64,000 bases of DNA from Dinoroseobacter sp. (GTDB lineage: Bacteria; Pseudomonadota; Alphaproteobacteria; Rhodobacterales; Rhodobacteraceae): assembly GCA_017643385.1 (NCBI GenBank), contig JAEPNN010000003.1:310001-374000 (forward strand). The letters run 5' to 3'. Shown here one piece after another: positions 26,642 through 36,987 of the stretch. Numbering within the stretch: the stretch's first letter is position 1; each line of letters starts with the position of its first letter. The translations under genes were made by a program, and so were the position numbers. Under the pieces are notes generated by a model. It had not been told where the DNA came from, ran no database searches, and saw nothing but the letters and a program-made list of their open reading frames with translations.

Positions 26642-26656
26642 GAACAGAAAGTGAAC
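26642..26656 (-). promoter_or_regulatory. LexA box (GTTC-N7-GTTC) upstream of imuA
   Basis: On the plus strand it reads GAAC-AGAAAGT-GAAC, i.e. GTTC-N7-GTTC on the coding strand, exactly the alphaproteobacterial LexA consensus. It lies 21-35 nt upstream of the imuA start, so DNA damage should induce the whole cassette. Confidence 0.85.
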
Positions 26657-26740
26657 ATGTGCTTTGTTGGAATTCAAATGCGCGACGATCTATTCGCGCC
26701 TAACCTGCCTACAGGTTTTGCTGCGATGGGGATCGGGCGT

Positions 26741-28450
26741 TCATATCTGCCCACCCCTTGCGACGGCAGAATGCACGGCCGCAATTTCCTCGGCAGACAA
26801 GCCATAGTCCCGCTGGGCTGTCTCATCGGAAATGTAGCCACATGCCAGATCGCGCTTCACCAGGTCTTTGGAGCGCTCAGCCGGCTCGCCGTATCCGGCC
26901 CCTCCGGGGAAGGCCATGACCACCTTGCGCCCATGCGGCACGAATTGTTTGCCTTTGACCCGCATCGCCGACCCGTCGTCTTGCGCAATCGTCGTCGCCG
27001 CCCCGTCCTGTCCACCACGCCGCCCGCGCGCAGGATGTCGGCTGCGATCAAACATGGCCTGAAAGTCAAACTCGTAGCCGTCCTGAGCACCGACCTCCAT
27101 ATACTGCCCCAAACCACCGCGCGTTTTTCCCGCACCGCCGCTGTCGCGGCGCAGTTCTTTGCGCCAGATGATGACAGGGCCTGCATGTTCCGTGGCCTCA
27201 ATTGGCATTGTCATGACACCTGACGGGAACGCAGTGGCGTTCATTCCATCATGTTCAGGGCGCGCACCGGAGCCCCCTGAATTAAAGGTCAGAACTTCAG
27301 AACGACGCGCATCTGCTGGTGCCGGCGCATCGGAGCGCGGGCGCAAGCTGATCTGGAAGTTACACAAGCATCCCGCGCCTTCGGCGGGAACCAGACCCGG
27401 CACAATCTTGTCGAACGCGTCATAGACCGCGTCAGGCACGAAATGACCCACGATATGGCGCAAAGCGACCGGCGCAGGGTGCAGAGCATTTACAATCGTG
27501 TTCTTAGGCGCTGTGATCTCGAACGGCGCGAGCGAGGCTGCATTGTTCGGGATCTCGGGCGCAATAGCGACCTTAAGCGCGTAGCACGCATAGGCCTTGG
27601 TGTAGACCAGTGGACAGTTGATACCTTTCTTATCGACGCCCGACGTGCCTGCGAAGTCAGTGACGATCCGATCCCCTTCCACGCTGACTTTCACCTTCAA
27701 GGTGATCGGCACATCGAAGCCGTCCATAGTCATTTCGCCCGACGCCGTAGTTTGCGGCAAGGCCGCGATGGCCTCAATTGTCGCGCGACGGGAATTATCG
27801 AGAATGAATTCAGCAATGCCGTCCAGATTAGTAAGCTCGAACTCTTCCATCATATCGATCAGACGGCGATGGCCGATCTCGTTGCAGGTTGCCAGCGCAT
27901 AGATGTCGCCAATCAACTGGTCGGGCTCGCGTACGTTGCCCCGGATGATGCGAAGGAGTGTTTCATCCACGTCGCCACCTTCGGCAAACTTCATGATCGG
28001 GATGTAAAGTCCTTCTTCGTAGACGCTATGCGCATCCGCGCCAAAGCCCCGACCACCGATATCAACGATATGGGCCGTACATCCGAAAAACCCCACCAGA
28101 ACACCATCCTTAAAAGACGGCGTTACCATGGTGATGTCGTGCAGGTGGCCGGTTCCTTCCCATGGATCATTGGTAATGTAGATATCACCCTCGAACATGT
28201 TTTGCCGCCCGATCCGACGGATAAAATGGGCAACCGCATCTGCCATCGCGTTCACATGGCCGGGCGTGCCGGTCACGGCCTGTGCAAGCATATTGCCATG
28301 CGTGTCGTAGACGCCCGCTGAGAGGTCCCCGGCCTCGCGCACTGAGGTTGAAAACGCTGTGCGGACAAGCGCCTGCGCCTGTTCTTCAACAACCGAAATC
28401 AATCGGTTCCACATGACCTGATAAGCGACTTTGGACTGTTCGTGTGCCAT
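26741..28450 (-). CDS. hydantoinase B / 5-oxoprolinase-type subunit
   Basis: 569 residues, the normal size for HyuB. Visible family features: an N-terminal LISVVEEQAQALVRTAFSTSVREAGDLSAGVYD stretch, NDPWEGTGHLHDITMVTP, and the C-terminal GGAGYGEP glycine-rich motif. With HyuA it forms an ATP-dependent amidohydrolase acting on hydantoins, N-methylhydantoin or 5-oxoproline. It starts 5 nt after the hyuA stop, so both subunits are made together. The substrate is undetermined. Confidence 0.93.
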   Translation of the reverse strand: MAHEQSKVAYQVMWNRLISVVEEQAQALVRTAFSTSVREAGDLSAGVYDTHGNMLAQAVTGTPGHVNAMADAVAHFIRRIGRQNMFEGDIYITNDPWEGTGHLHDITMVTPSFKDGVLVGFFGCTAHIVDIGGRGFGADAHSVYEEGLYIPIMKFAEGGDVDETLLRIIRGNVREPDQLIGDIYALATCNEIGHRRLIDMMEEFELTNLDGIAEFILDNSRRATIEAIAALPQTTASGEMTMDGFDVPITLKVKVSVEGDRIVTDFAGTSGVDKKGINCPLVYTKAYACYALKVAIAPEIPNNAASLAPFEITAPKNTIVNALHPAPVALRHIVGHFVPDAVYDAFDKIVPGLVPAEGAGCLCNFQISLRPRSDAPAPADARRSEVLTFNSGGSGARPEHDGMNATAFPSGVMTMPIEATEHAGPVIIWRKELRRDSGGAGKTRGGLGQYMEVGAQDGYEFDFQAMFDRSRHPARGRRGGQDGAATTIAQDDGSAMRVKGKQFVPHGRKVVMAFPGGAGYGEPAERSKDLVKRDLACGYISDETAQRDYGLSAEEIAAVHSAVARGGQI

Positions 28451-28455
28451 GCGTC

Positions 28456-30534
28456 TTACCTCTTCATCACAACGTCGATACAGCCATCAGGCTGTCGGAT
28501 TGCATCTCGGCTGGCGGGCACAATGATGGTTGTTTCATCCTCGGTCAAAACCGCTGGCCCTTGCGCGCGTTGTCCCACGTCCATCGCCTTTCGGTTGATC
28601 ACATGAGCATCTACAAAGCTGTTAGTGGCTGCATCAAAGAGCCGGCGTGAGCTATCCAGACCGACAGGAGCGGTCCCATCGGTTTCTGCGATACGGGCCA
28701 CGTTTTCGGAGGGCGTCGTGGCATTCACGGACCAGACCGTGATTTCGATATCCATTCCGGAAACGGGGCGCCCGAACAGCTTCGTGTAATCCTCCTCGAA
28801 ACGTGCCTCGAAAGTTCTGACATCAGGGTTCATCGCTTGGTCTTCCGTCAGATCGATCGGGATTTCCCACCCCTGACCGGTATACCGCATGTAAACTTTG
28901 AACTCCGAAAAAATGGGGCTGACCGCGTCGCAGGTCCGCACAAATCCTGTTGCTTCGGCCTTCAGATCCGACAGCAGGTTTTTGATTTTCTCAGGATCGA
29001 AATCGCTTAGCTTCATATAAACCGAGCGATTTTCCTCGAAACTGAAAGGGGCGCGCAGGAACCCGATCGCAGAACCGACACCCGCGCCAGGCGGGACCAG
29101 CAACCGTTCCACACCCAGCTTCTCGCAAAGACGTCCGGCATGAAGCGGCGCTGCACCGCCAAAGGCAATCATGGTGTATTCGCTCAGGTCTTCACCATTT
29201 TCCACAGCATGAACGCGGGCGGCATTGGCCATGTTTTCGTCAACAACCTCGGCCACACCAAAAGCCGCCTCTCCCGGGTCCATATCGAGCTTCGTCCCGA
29301 GATGCACCATGAGCGCCGCTCTGGAATTCTCGGGATGCAAGATGATTGAGCCGCCCGCGAAGTTATCCGGGTCTAGTTTGCCCAGCACGAGGTCTGCATC
29401 TGTCACACCGGGGCGCTCGCCACCGCGTCCATAGCAAGCCGGGCCCGGCTCGGAGCCCGCGCTTTCCGGGCCCACACGGATTTGCTGCATGCTGTCCACT
29501 TGTGCGAGACTGCCACCGCCCGCTCCAATCTCCACCATATCGATCACCGGAATAGAGATCGGCATGCCAGAGCCTTTCTTGAAACGATAGGTTCGGGCGA
29601 CCTCAAATACGCGACTTGTTTTGGGGGTCTGGTTCTTGATCAGGCAAATCTTGGCCGTCGTTCCGCCCATGTCGAAAGACAGGACCTTATCGAGCCCGTA
29701 GCGCGCCGCGATATGGGCCGCAAAGACTGCGCCACCCGCAGGGCCGCTTTCGACAAGACGGACGGGGAAATCGGCTGCATTCTGGATGGAAATGATGCCA
29801 CCACCCGAATGCATCAGGAAGATGCGACACCCGACACCCTCGTTGCGCAACCGTTCCTCAAGTCGTCCAAGGTAAGAGGCCATCAGCGGCTTGATATACG
29901 CGTTGGCAACGACGGTATTGAAACGCTCGTACTCGCGCATTTGTGGCGAAACCTCGGATGAGATCGACACTGACACGTTCGGAAGCTTCTCTGCCAGCAC
30001 GTCACGTACCAGAATTTCGTGCGTTGGATTGAGGTAAGAATGGATCAGGCCAACCGCTACGCTTTCAAAGCCTGCCTCCGCGATCCGGTCGACGACAGCT
30101 TCAACATCTGCGCGCTCAAGTTCTACCAGGACTTCGCCCTTGGCATTCACGCGGCCGGGCACCGTGAAACGCATTTGGCGCGGCAAGAGGGGATCGGGGA
30201 GATTGAGGTTCAGGTCATATTGCTCAAATCGGCTTTCAGTCCGCATCTCTATGACATCACGAAAACCCTCAGTGGTGATCAGAGCGGTCTTGGCCCCGCG
30301 CCGCTCGATCAATGCATTTGTTGCAAGCGTCGTTCCATGGATAATCTGGTCAATCTCAGTTGGTGTGACACCGGATTTCGCACAAACCTGCTTCATCCCA
30401 TCAATGATCGCATTTTCAGGCGCCGTGTAGGTTGTCAGCACTTTGGTTGAAAAAAGCTCGCCGGATTTTTCCAGAACGACATCTGTAAAGGTGCCGCCAA
30501 TATCCACGCCTAGCCTTACGGAATGAGAGGTCAT
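28456..30534 (-). CDS. hydantoinase A / 5-oxoprolinase-type subunit
   Basis: 692 residues from the ATG at 30534, directly before the ATP-binding actin-fold motif R-L-G-V-D-I-G-G-T-F-T-D (residues about 7-18). The second phosphate motif FDMGGTTAKICL and the C-terminal DETTIIVPASRDAI region are present. It is the ATP-binding subunit paired with HyuB. An upstream in-strand LysR gene (start 31587) may control it. Acetone carboxylase subunits share this fold, but no gamma subunit is seen. Confidence 0.93.
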   Translation of the reverse strand: MTSHSVRLGVDIGGTFTDVVLEKSGELFSTKVLTTYTAPENAIIDGMKQVCAKSGVTPTEIDQIIHGTTLATNALIERRGAKTALITTEGFRDVIEMRTESRFEQYDLNLNLPDPLLPRQMRFTVPGRVNAKGEVLVELERADVEAVVDRIAEAGFESVAVGLIHSYLNPTHEILVRDVLAEKLPNVSVSISSEVSPQMREYERFNTVVANAYIKPLMASYLGRLEERLRNEGVGCRIFLMHSGGGIISIQNAADFPVRLVESGPAGGAVFAAHIAARYGLDKVLSFDMGGTTAKICLIKNQTPKTSRVFEVARTYRFKKGSGMPISIPVIDMVEIGAGGGSLAQVDSMQQIRVGPESAGSEPGPACYGRGGERPGVTDADLVLGKLDPDNFAGGSIILHPENSRAALMVHLGTKLDMDPGEAAFGVAEVVDENMANAARVHAVENGEDLSEYTMIAFGGAAPLHAGRLCEKLGVERLLVPPGAGVGSAIGFLRAPFSFEENRSVYMKLSDFDPEKIKNLLSDLKAEATGFVRTCDAVSPIFSEFKVYMRYTGQGWEIPIDLTEDQAMNPDVRTFEARFEEDYTKLFGRPVSGMDIEITVWSVNATTPSENVARIAETDGTAPVGLDSSRRLFDAATNSFVDAHVINRKAMDVGQRAQGPAVLTEDETTIIVPASRDAIRQPDGCIDVVMKR

Positions 30535-30633
30535 TAATGGGTCTGCCTGAATCGTAAACGCTCCACGACACTTAAGGCGATGGAGCACGGAGAAATCAAA
30601 TTGATAAACTTCTCCGTCCTACAAAACTTCTAC

Positions 30634-31587
30634 CTATGGCTCTTTAGCGAGGTATGGCTGTAAGCTTTCGACGAAGGCATCCACGAAATCCAACACCACA
30701 GGAGAGCTTGGGCCCGATGCGGGTTGGAGGATTGACAGCCGATGAAAAATACCGGGCCGAAACGGCCGGATAATGATCCCGGTGGAGCGGAACGCCTCCG
30801 CATCAATGGCACTGACAACAGCAGCCCCCAAACCTTCGCTGACCATTGTGCACGCAGTGGTAAACTGCCTGACCTCAACCAGGCTGTTTATTTCTTCTCC
30901 GCATTCGGTAAACGCCCGAGAGAGGTGCTGAAAAAACTGGCTGTCGCGTCGCGTATGGATCATTTGTTCACCTGCAAGATCGCTCGGCGATATTTCTTCC
31001 TTTGCGCCAAGCGGATGACCTTTTGGAAGAATGCAGGCGGATCGGATGAAAAGATCCTGACTATGGGTTGCGGGGTGGCCCAGAAAGCCGTCGGTTAGGC
31101 CACATTCATATTGCTCACCTATGATCCATTCCAGGATCCGTTCCGGACGATCAGGTTCCAATGAAATCGTGACACCGGGTCTCTCGTTCAAAAACCGCAC
31201 GAGTACCCCCGGAAGATGGCTGGTGGCGAACCCGGGAAGACAGGCAATTCGGATATGTCCCCGTTTTCGTTCGGTCAGATCTCGACGCAAATCTTCAAGG
31301 TGGTCAAGGTTTTCGAGTATGCGCCGGACTTCCGCGAGCAAATATCGCGAATCGCTGGTTGGTTCGAGACCACCCCGGCTACGCGTAAAGAGCTCGAAGC
31401 CCACAGACGCCGAAAAGTCAGACAGCAATCGACTGACCGCAGGCTGAGAAACTTCGAGTCTTTCGGCGGCTTTTGTGACGCTTCCCGTCTCCGAGACGGC
31501 ACGGAATGCTTCCAGCTGTCGGACTTTAAACTTCAATGGCTTAGTCTTCTGATGATTGTCCTGAGATACTCGATGGGCTGACCACAA
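30634..31587 (-). CDS. LysR family transcriptional regulator
   Basis: 317 residues. The winged HTH spans about residues 18-78 (VRQLEAFRAVSETGSVTKAAERLEVSQPAVSRLLSDF), followed by a type-2 periplasmic-binding-like effector domain. The true start may be a TTG about 17 codons inside, since LysR proteins usually begin only a few residues before the RQLEAF-type motif. It lies between the hydantoinase operon (same strand, 99 nt downstream) and the divergent ugp operon, so either could be its target. A small dyad CTATA-T-TATAG lies at 31595-31605. Confidence 0.88.
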   Translation of the reverse strand: MWSAHRVSQDNHQKTKPLKFKVRQLEAFRAVSETGSVTKAAERLEVSQPAVSRLLSDFSASVGFELFTRSRGGLEPTSDSRYLLAEVRRILENLDHLEDLRRDLTERKRGHIRIACLPGFATSHLPGVLVRFLNERPGVTISLEPDRPERILEWIIGEQYECGLTDGFLGHPATHSQDLFIRSACILPKGHPLGAKEEISPSDLAGEQMIHTRRDSQFFQHLSRAFTECGEEINSLVEVRQFTTACTMVSEGLGAAVVSAIDAEAFRSTGIIIRPFRPGIFHRLSILQPASGPSSPVVLDFVDAFVESLQPYLAKEP

Positions 31588-31692
31588 TATAACACTATAT
31601 TATAGAATATGTCATAAAAAATTCACTTGAATTATTTTTGGCTTTCCCAAATGCTGCTGCGCATATGTTTGAATCCTAACAGGGAGGTAGGG

Positions 31693-32997
31693 ATGAAACT
31701 TTCAGGAATGCTCCTCGCGGGCACAGCGGCGTTTGCGCTCACAGCAACCGCAGCAGCAGCACAGACCGAAATTAGCTGGTGGCACGCCATGGGCGGAACC
31801 AACGGCGAACGCGTCAATAAGATCGCGGCAGATTTCAATGCGAGCCAAAGCGACTATGTCGTCGTACCGACATACAAAGGCAACTATACCGAGACGATGA
31901 CTGCTGCCGTCGCAGCTTTCCGCGCGGGCGAACAACCGCATCTCGTTCAGGTTTTCGAAGTTGGTACAGCCACCATGATGGCCGCCAAGGGTGCAGTTTA
32001 CCCTGTTGAGCAGATGATGGCGGACGCTGGTGAACCATTCGATGGTTCTGCATATCTGCCCGCAGTTGTATCTTACTACCAGACTTCCGAAGGCGAACTG
32101 CTGTCGATGCCGTTCAACAGCTCGACACCGGTTCTGTGGTACAACGCTGATGCACTCGCGGCTGCAGGCGCTTCTGTTCCGTCAACATGGGACGAAGTAA
32201 AAACCACCGCGCAGGCGCTCGTAGATAATGGCATGGACTGCGGCTTCTCATTTGGCTGGCAGAGCTGGGTCATGATCGAGAACTTCTCGGCTTGGCATAA
32301 TATGGCGATGGGCACCCAGGAAAACGGCTTTGCCGGGTTCGATACTGAGTTCACATTCAACAACGACAAGGTCGCTGCACGTCTTCAGGACATTGCTGAC
32401 ATGCAGGCCGACAACTTGTTCGTGTATGGCGGACGCCGCGGTGACTCGCTGCCGATGTTCACCAATGGCGAATGCGGCATGTGGATGAACTCTTCGGCCT
32501 ATTACGGTTCGATCAAGTCGCAGGCGGAGTTTGAGTTTGGTCAGACTATGCTGCCACTCGATACGTCTTTGGCCGATGCACCGCAGAACTCGATCATCGG
32601 TGGTGCAACCCTCTGGGCGCTTCAAGGCCACGAAAGTGATGAGTACAAAGGTCTTGCCAAATTCATGACCTATCTGTCCTCGGCAGATGTGCAAGCCTGG
32701 TGGCACCAAGAGACTGGCTATGTGCCAATTACGACGGCTGCTGCTGACCTGAGTGCCGAACAAGGGTTCTACGAGTCCAACCCAGGTACTGACACAGCGA
32801 TCCAGCAGTTGAGCCTCAACACGCCAACGCCGAACTCCCGTGGTCTGCGCTTTGGTAACTTCGTTCAGATCCGTGATGTGATCAACGAAGAGCTTGAAGC
32901 ACTTTGGGCGGGCGACATCTCTGCCGCGGAAGCTCTCGACAACGCTGCATCGCGCGGCAACGACCTGCTGCGTAGGTTTGAGCGCACTGCAAACTAA
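31693..32997 (+). CDS. ugpB: glycerol-3-phosphate/glycerophosphodiester ABC transporter, binding protein
   Basis: 434 residues from the ATG at 31693 (after AGGGAGGTAGGG, an excellent ribosome site). The Sec signal peptide is about residues 1-22, ending A-A-A-Q. The mature protein begins TEISWWHAMGG, the classic UgpB start, and contains NSSTPVLWYNADAL. It is a periplasmic receptor for sn-glycerol-3-phosphate or glycerophosphodiesters. It is first in ugpBAECQ, divergent from a LysR gene. Expression is high in most bacteria, consistent with the intercistronic hairpin after it. Confidence 0.95.
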   Translation: MKLSGMLLAGTAAFALTATAAAAQTEISWWHAMGGTNGERVNKIAADFNASQSDYVVVPTYKGNYTETMTAAVAAFRAGEQPHLVQVFEVGTATMMAAKGAVYPVEQMMADAGEPFDGSAYLPAVVSYYQTSEGELLSMPFNSSTPVLWYNADALAAAGASVPSTWDEVKTTAQALVDNGMDCGFSFGWQSWVMIENFSAWHNMAMGTQENGFAGFDTEFTFNNDKVAARLQDIADMQADNLFVYGGRRGDSLPMFTNGECGMWMNSSAYYGSIKSQAEFEFGQTMLPLDTSLADAPQNSIIGGATLWALQGHESDEYKGLAKFMTYLSSADVQAWWHQETGYVPITTAAADLSAEQGFYESNPGTDTAIQQLSLNTPTPNSRGLRFGNFVQIRDVINEELEALWAGDISAAEALDNAASRGNDLLRRFERTAN

Positions 32998-33008
32998 GCA
33001 CTACTAAG

Positions 33009-33035
33009 ATGGCGGCCCTAAACTGGGGCCGCCAT
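33009..33035 (+). repeat. stem-loop between ugpB and ugpA
   Basis: Arms ATGGCGGCCC and GGGCCGCCAT pair perfectly (10 bp) around a 7-nt loop TAAACTG, with no following T-run. It most likely protects the 3' end of ugpB mRNA and lowers the level of downstream genes, rather than stopping all transcription. Confidence 0.7.
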
Positions 33036-33071
33036 ATCGCGGCTGTCCTTTAAAAATATTGCGATATTTTA

Positions 33072-33953
33072 ATGCTAAAGCGCGTCCACTTTCCGACGTC
33101 TCTGCTGCCTTATCTTTTGGTGGCGCCCCAGGTAATCATCACCCTGATCTTCTTTATCTGGCCTGCCAGCCAAGCTGTTTACCAGTCATTCCTGATCGAA
33201 GACGCCTTTGGCATGTCGACCGAATTTGTCTGGTTTGAGAACTTCACGTACCTCGCTACAGACGAGCAGTATCTTGGCAGCTTCGGCCGCACGATTTTTT
33301 TCTCGGTATGTGTCGCCTTTCTGTCTATGTCTGCTGCGTTGATCCTCGCAGGGTTTGCTGATCGCATCGTTCGTGGGGCTACCACCTACCGTACCTTGCT
33401 GATCTGGCCCTACGCTGTGGCGCCCGTACTGGCAGGCGCGCTATGGGTTTTCATGTTCAACCCGACGCTGGGCATCTTCCCCTATATTCTGGAATTCATT
33501 GGCGTTGACTGGAACCACTACCTCAACGGCAATCAAGCCATGGCTCTGGTGATTTTTGCCGCCGCGTGGAAACAGATCGCCTATAACTTCCTGTTCTACC
33601 TTGCAGCTATGCAATCTATTCCACGATCTTTGATCGAAGCTGCCGCAATTGATGGCGCCGGGCCCGTGCGACGTTTTTGGGATCACATCTTTCCGCTGAT
33701 ATCACCCACGACCTTCTTCCTACTTGTTATCAACGCTGTATATGCCTTCTTTGACACGTTCGGGATCATCCATGCCGTTACTCAAGGCGGCCCTGCAAAT
33801 GCGACTACGATCCTCGTTTATAAAGTCTACAATGATGGCTTTGTCGGGCTCGATCTTGGGGGCTCAGCGGCGCAGTCCGTCATCCTGATGTTCCTTGTCA
33901 TCGCAATGACCGTCGTCCAATTCCGCTACGTTGAAAGAAAGGTGGAATACTGA
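33072..33953 (+). CDS. ugpA: G3P ABC transporter permease
   Basis: 293 residues, six hydrophobic segments of the MalF/UgpA type, with the cytoplasmic EAA loop [23 protein letters not shown] at about residues 190-212 that contacts the ATPase. It acts in the inner membrane. The stop overlaps the ugpE start (33953), so translation is coupled. Confidence 0.94.
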   Translation: MLKRVHFPTSLLPYLLVAPQVIITLIFFIWPASQAVYQSFLIEDAFGMSTEFVWFENFTYLATDEQYLGSFGRTIFFSVCVAFLSMSAALILAGFADRIVRGATTYRTLLIWPYAVAPVLAGALWVFMFNPTLGIFPYILEFIGVDWNHYLNGNQAMALVIFAAAWKQIAYNFLFYLAAMQSIPRSLIEAAAIDGAGPVRRFWDHIFPLISPTTFFLLVINAVYAFFDTFGIIHAVTQGGPANATTILVYKVYNDGFVGLDLGGSAAQSVILMFLVIAMTVVQFRYVERKVEY

Positions 33954-34804
33954 TGATCGAGAACCGCCCCGTCCTTAATATTGCGAGCCATGCTGTTCTG
34001 ATTATCGGGATCGTCATTGTGGCTCTGCCTATCTGGATCACCTTTGTGGCAGCCACCCATGATCCTGTCCGTATGACCCAAGCTCCGATCCCGATGCTAC
34101 CAGGTGGTCATTTCTGGGAGAACTTCACCCAAACGCTGTTCGGAGGCGGGCTGTCGGGTACCGAAAGTGCGCCGGTCTGGCGTATGCTTTTGAACTCTCT
34201 GATGATGGCGCTGATGATCTCTTTCGGCAAAATTGCGATTTCACTGCTATCTGCCTTTGCCATCGTTTATTTCAAGTTTCCGTTCCGCATGGGCTTCTTC
34301 TGGCTGATCTTCATCACTCTGATGTTGCCCGTCGAAGTTCGCATCCTGCCAACCTTCGAAGTCGTTGCTGACCTTGGCATGCTGAACAGTTACTGGGGTC
34401 TGTCCATCCCGCTGATCGCGTCTGCTACGGCGACTTTCATGTTCCGGCAGGTCTTTCTGACCATCCCGGATGAGATGCTGGAAAGTGCGCGCATTGATGG
34501 TGCGGGCCCCTTGCGGTTTTTCTGGGACATCCTGATCCCGCTTAGCAGAACCAATATCGCAGCACTTTTCGTGATCCTGTTTATCTACGGCTGGAACCAG
34601 TATCTCTGGCCTCTTCTGATAACGACCGAAACCGACATGACAACCATCGTCATGAGCATCAAGCAGATGCTTGAAGCAGCGGAACAATCGCCACAATGGA
34701 ACATCATCATGATGACTGCTCTTTTGGCGATGATCCCACCTGTATTCGTGGTGGTGGCAATGCAACGGCTCTTTGTGCAGGGCCTCACCGAAACAGATAA
34801 ATAG
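33953..34804 (+). CDS. ugpE: G3P ABC transporter permease
   Basis: 283 residues, MalG/UgpE type. Six hydrophobic segments with the EAA-like loop [22 protein letters not shown] at about residues 178-199. The neighbouring order B-A-E-C-Q and the [19 protein letters not shown] segment match UgpE. It starts within the stop codon region of ugpA and lies 13 nt before the ugpC start. Confidence 0.94.
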   Translation: MIENRPVLNIASHAVLIIGIVIVALPIWITFVAATHDPVRMTQAPIPMLPGGHFWENFTQTLFGGGLSGTESAPVWRMLLNSLMMALMISFGKIAISLLSAFAIVYFKFPFRMGFFWLIFITLMLPVEVRILPTFEVVADLGMLNSYWGLSIPLIASATATFMFRQVFLTIPDEMLESARIDGAGPLRFFWDILIPLSRTNIAALFVILFIYGWNQYLWPLLITTETDMTTIVMSIKQMLEAAEQSPQWNIIMMTALLAMIPPVFVVVAMQRLFVQGLTETDK

Positions 34805-34817
34805 CGGGGCGCACAAA

Positions 34818-35873
34818 ATGGCATCCATCACAATGAAAGACCTCGTGAAAGCCTACGGCAACGTGGAGGTTTTGCACCACGTTGCAGGTGAAATCGAAGA
34901 TGGTGAATTAATTGTCATCGTCGGGCCGTCAGGCTGCGGTAAATCTACCCTTCTGCGGATGATCGCAGGTCTGGAAACCATTACGTCGGGCGACGTCAAA
35001 ATTGGCGACAAGATCGTCAACGATCTGGAACCCGCTGAACGGGACATCGCGATGGTGTTCCAGAACTACGCCCTCTACCCGCATATGTCCGTGCGCGAAA
35101 ACATGGCCTATGGGTTAAAGATCCGGAAGATCGCCAAGGACGAGATCGAGCAGCGGGTACAGGAAGCCGCTGATATTCTCGAAATCAGAGAATATCTCGA
35201 TCGCAAGCCCCGTCAGCTTTCGGGTGGTCAGCGCCAGCGTGTAGCCATGGGTCGCGCGATCGTGCGGAACCCGCAGGTGTTTCTTTTTGATGAACCGCTT
35301 TCGAACCTCGACGCCAAGCTGCGTGTGCAGATGCGGCTTGAGATCCGCAAGTTACAGCAGCGACTGGGGGTCACTTCCATCTACGTGACACATGACCAAG
35401 TCGAAGCGATGACATTGGGCGACCGGCTCATGGTTCTGAACGGCGGATATGTGGAACAGTTCGGAACTCCGATCGAGCTCTACAATCGACCCGCTACACT
35501 ATTCGTTGCCGGATTCATTGGTAGTCCGTCGATGAACTTCCTGCCCGCGACGGCCGATAGCGGCATTTTAAAATTCGGCAAAGCGGCATCGATACCTAGC
35601 GCAAACCATGCTGCCGGCGCAGTAACACTCGGCATTCGTCCCGAACATCTTGTGCACGACGACGCCGGACCAATCAAAATTACGGTTCAGATGTCCGAAC
35701 ACCTGGGGGCAAACACTCTCATTCATGGTGTTCTGGAAGGGACAGACACCGATTTCGTGGCGAGCATGCTAGGCCATGTTACCGCGGACCCAGGCTCGAC
35801 AATGAGCTTTTCTGCCTTGACTGAGAATTTGCATATCTTCGACGCTGCATCGGGCAAGCGGATTGAAGGATGA
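34818..35873 (+). CDS. ugpC: G3P ABC transporter ATP-binding protein
   Basis: 351 residues from the ATG at 34818. Walker [10 protein letters not shown] (about residues 37-45), Q-loop [14 protein letters not shown], signature [14 protein letters not shown], Walker [14 protein letters not shown] and H-loop THDQVEA are intact. The C-terminal TOBE domain is typical of MalK/UgpC ATPases. It overlaps ugpQ by 4 nt (ATGA). It is a paralog of smoK at 47.3 kb; the two share the MalK-type layout. Confidence 0.95.
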   Translation: MASITMKDLVKAYGNVEVLHHVAGEIEDGELIVIVGPSGCGKSTLLRMIAGLETITSGDVKIGDKIVNDLEPAERDIAMVFQNYALYPHMSVRENMAYGLKIRKIAKDEIEQRVQEAADILEIREYLDRKPRQLSGGQRQRVAMGRAIVRNPQVFLFDEPLSNLDAKLRVQMRLEIRKLQQRLGVTSIYVTHDQVEAMTLGDRLMVLNGGYVEQFGTPIELYNRPATLFVAGFIGSPSMNFLPATADSGILKFGKAASIPSANHAAGAVTLGIRPEHLVHDDAGPIKITVQMSEHLGANTLIHGVLEGTDTDFVASMLGHVTADPGSTMSFSALTENLHIFDAASGKRIEG

Positions 35874-36805
35874 CCGATTACCCTCAGCTGGACGGTTTTC
35901 GTGGCGGGCCAGGCATCGTACGCCTAATCGGCCATCGCGGAGCCCGTGGCGTGATGCCCGAAAATACGATGGAAGGGTTCGAATTTGCGCTGAATGCAGG
36001 CGTCAGGGCGATGGAATTTGATGTCGTCCTGACCCGTGAGAAGACCCCTGTCATTACGCACAATCACCACCTCCTGAACGCGGCCACTCGTGGAGTCGAT
36101 GGGAACTGGCTGCGTGGAGACGAATTGAAGGTCGCGGAGCTCTCTCTGTCTGAGATAAAGAAGCTCGACGTCGGCGGGCTTGATGGGCGCACAATCTACG
36201 GCAAACGCTTTCCTGACCAAGTATTCATGTCAGATGTGCGTGTCCCCCGCCTTGAAGAACTTCTGGATTTTGCGGCTCAGCCTGAAGGCAAAGATCTTTT
36301 GCTGTTACTGGAGATGAAGTCCGAGCCGAGCAATACGGGTGAACGACGGGGCTGTACCACGATTGTCGATGCGGTGGTTGAGGCTGTTCGATCAAAAGGG
36401 CTGGAGCACCGCACAATCCTGCACAGCTTTGACTGGTCCGTGCTTGAAGAATGCGCGCGCGTTGCACCCGAGATCCCGCGATCCTATCTGTCGCAGATGC
36501 CTGAGAACGAGGATGAACCTGGCGAGGATTCACAGAAATCCGTCGCCCCCGACTTCCATTCACTTGAAACCTCTATCCCGCAAGCTGTCGCTGCCGCCGG
36601 TGGCAAATTGTGGTGCCCGTACTTCATGGACGTCACGCCCGATCGTGTGGCCGAAGCGCATGAACTGGGACTTCTGGTGTCAACTTGGACGGTCAACGAG
36701 ACAGATGAAATCAATGCCATGATCGATGCGGGTGTCGACGGGATCATCACGGACTACCCGGGCCGCGCGCAAAGGATATTGTTGGGGAGAGGACTGGTCT
36801 GGTAA
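35870..36805 (+). CDS. ugpQ: glycerophosphodiester phosphodiesterase
   Basis: 311 residues. The GDPD TIM-barrel signature is clear: [23 protein letters not shown] with the catalytic/metal residues H-R (about 23-24), E-N (35-36) and E-F-D-V (54-57), plus the catalytic His in ITHNHHLL. It splits glycerophosphodiesters to sn-glycerol-3-phosphate and an alcohol. No signal peptide is visible, so it acts in the cytoplasm on transported substrate. It is the last gene of the ugp operon and overlaps ugpC. Confidence 0.95.
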   Translation: MTDYPQLDGFRGGPGIVRLIGHRGARGVMPENTMEGFEFALNAGVRAMEFDVVLTREKTPVITHNHHLLNAATRGVDGNWLRGDELKVAELSLSEIKKLDVGGLDGRTIYGKRFPDQVFMSDVRVPRLEELLDFAAQPEGKDLLLLLEMKSEPSNTGERRGCTTIVDAVVEAVRSKGLEHRTILHSFDWSVLEECARVAPEIPRSYLSQMPENEDEPGEDSQKSVAPDFHSLETSIPQAVAAAGGKLWCPYFMDVTPDRVAEAHELGLLVSTWTVNETDEINAMIDAGVDGIITDYPGRAQRILLGRGLVW

Positions 36806-36987
36806 AAGGTCCGGCCCTTCTCATGCCAGCCAGCTCTGCCGTCTGCAAATTCAGTTTATCCGCCAAACTTGGTCGACCCTAAGACTGAAAGCGCACCCGC
36901 CGGTCAGCGTGGTTCGTTTCCAATCGCATTGAAGTCGAATTTTAGATCTAGGGATACGGATGCTTCGGCCCAAAAACAGGCACCCCC

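Noticed and set aside
27443-28321. A 292-codon plus-strand frame
   Set aside because: It is antisense to the hydantoinase B gene, with no recognisable domain.
31588-31692. A possible Pho box before ugpB (ATGTCAT followed by a weak second half)
   Set aside because: Only one half-site matches the CTGTCAT pattern; the second matches poorly. It is too weak to call, although ugp operons are often PhoB-controlled.
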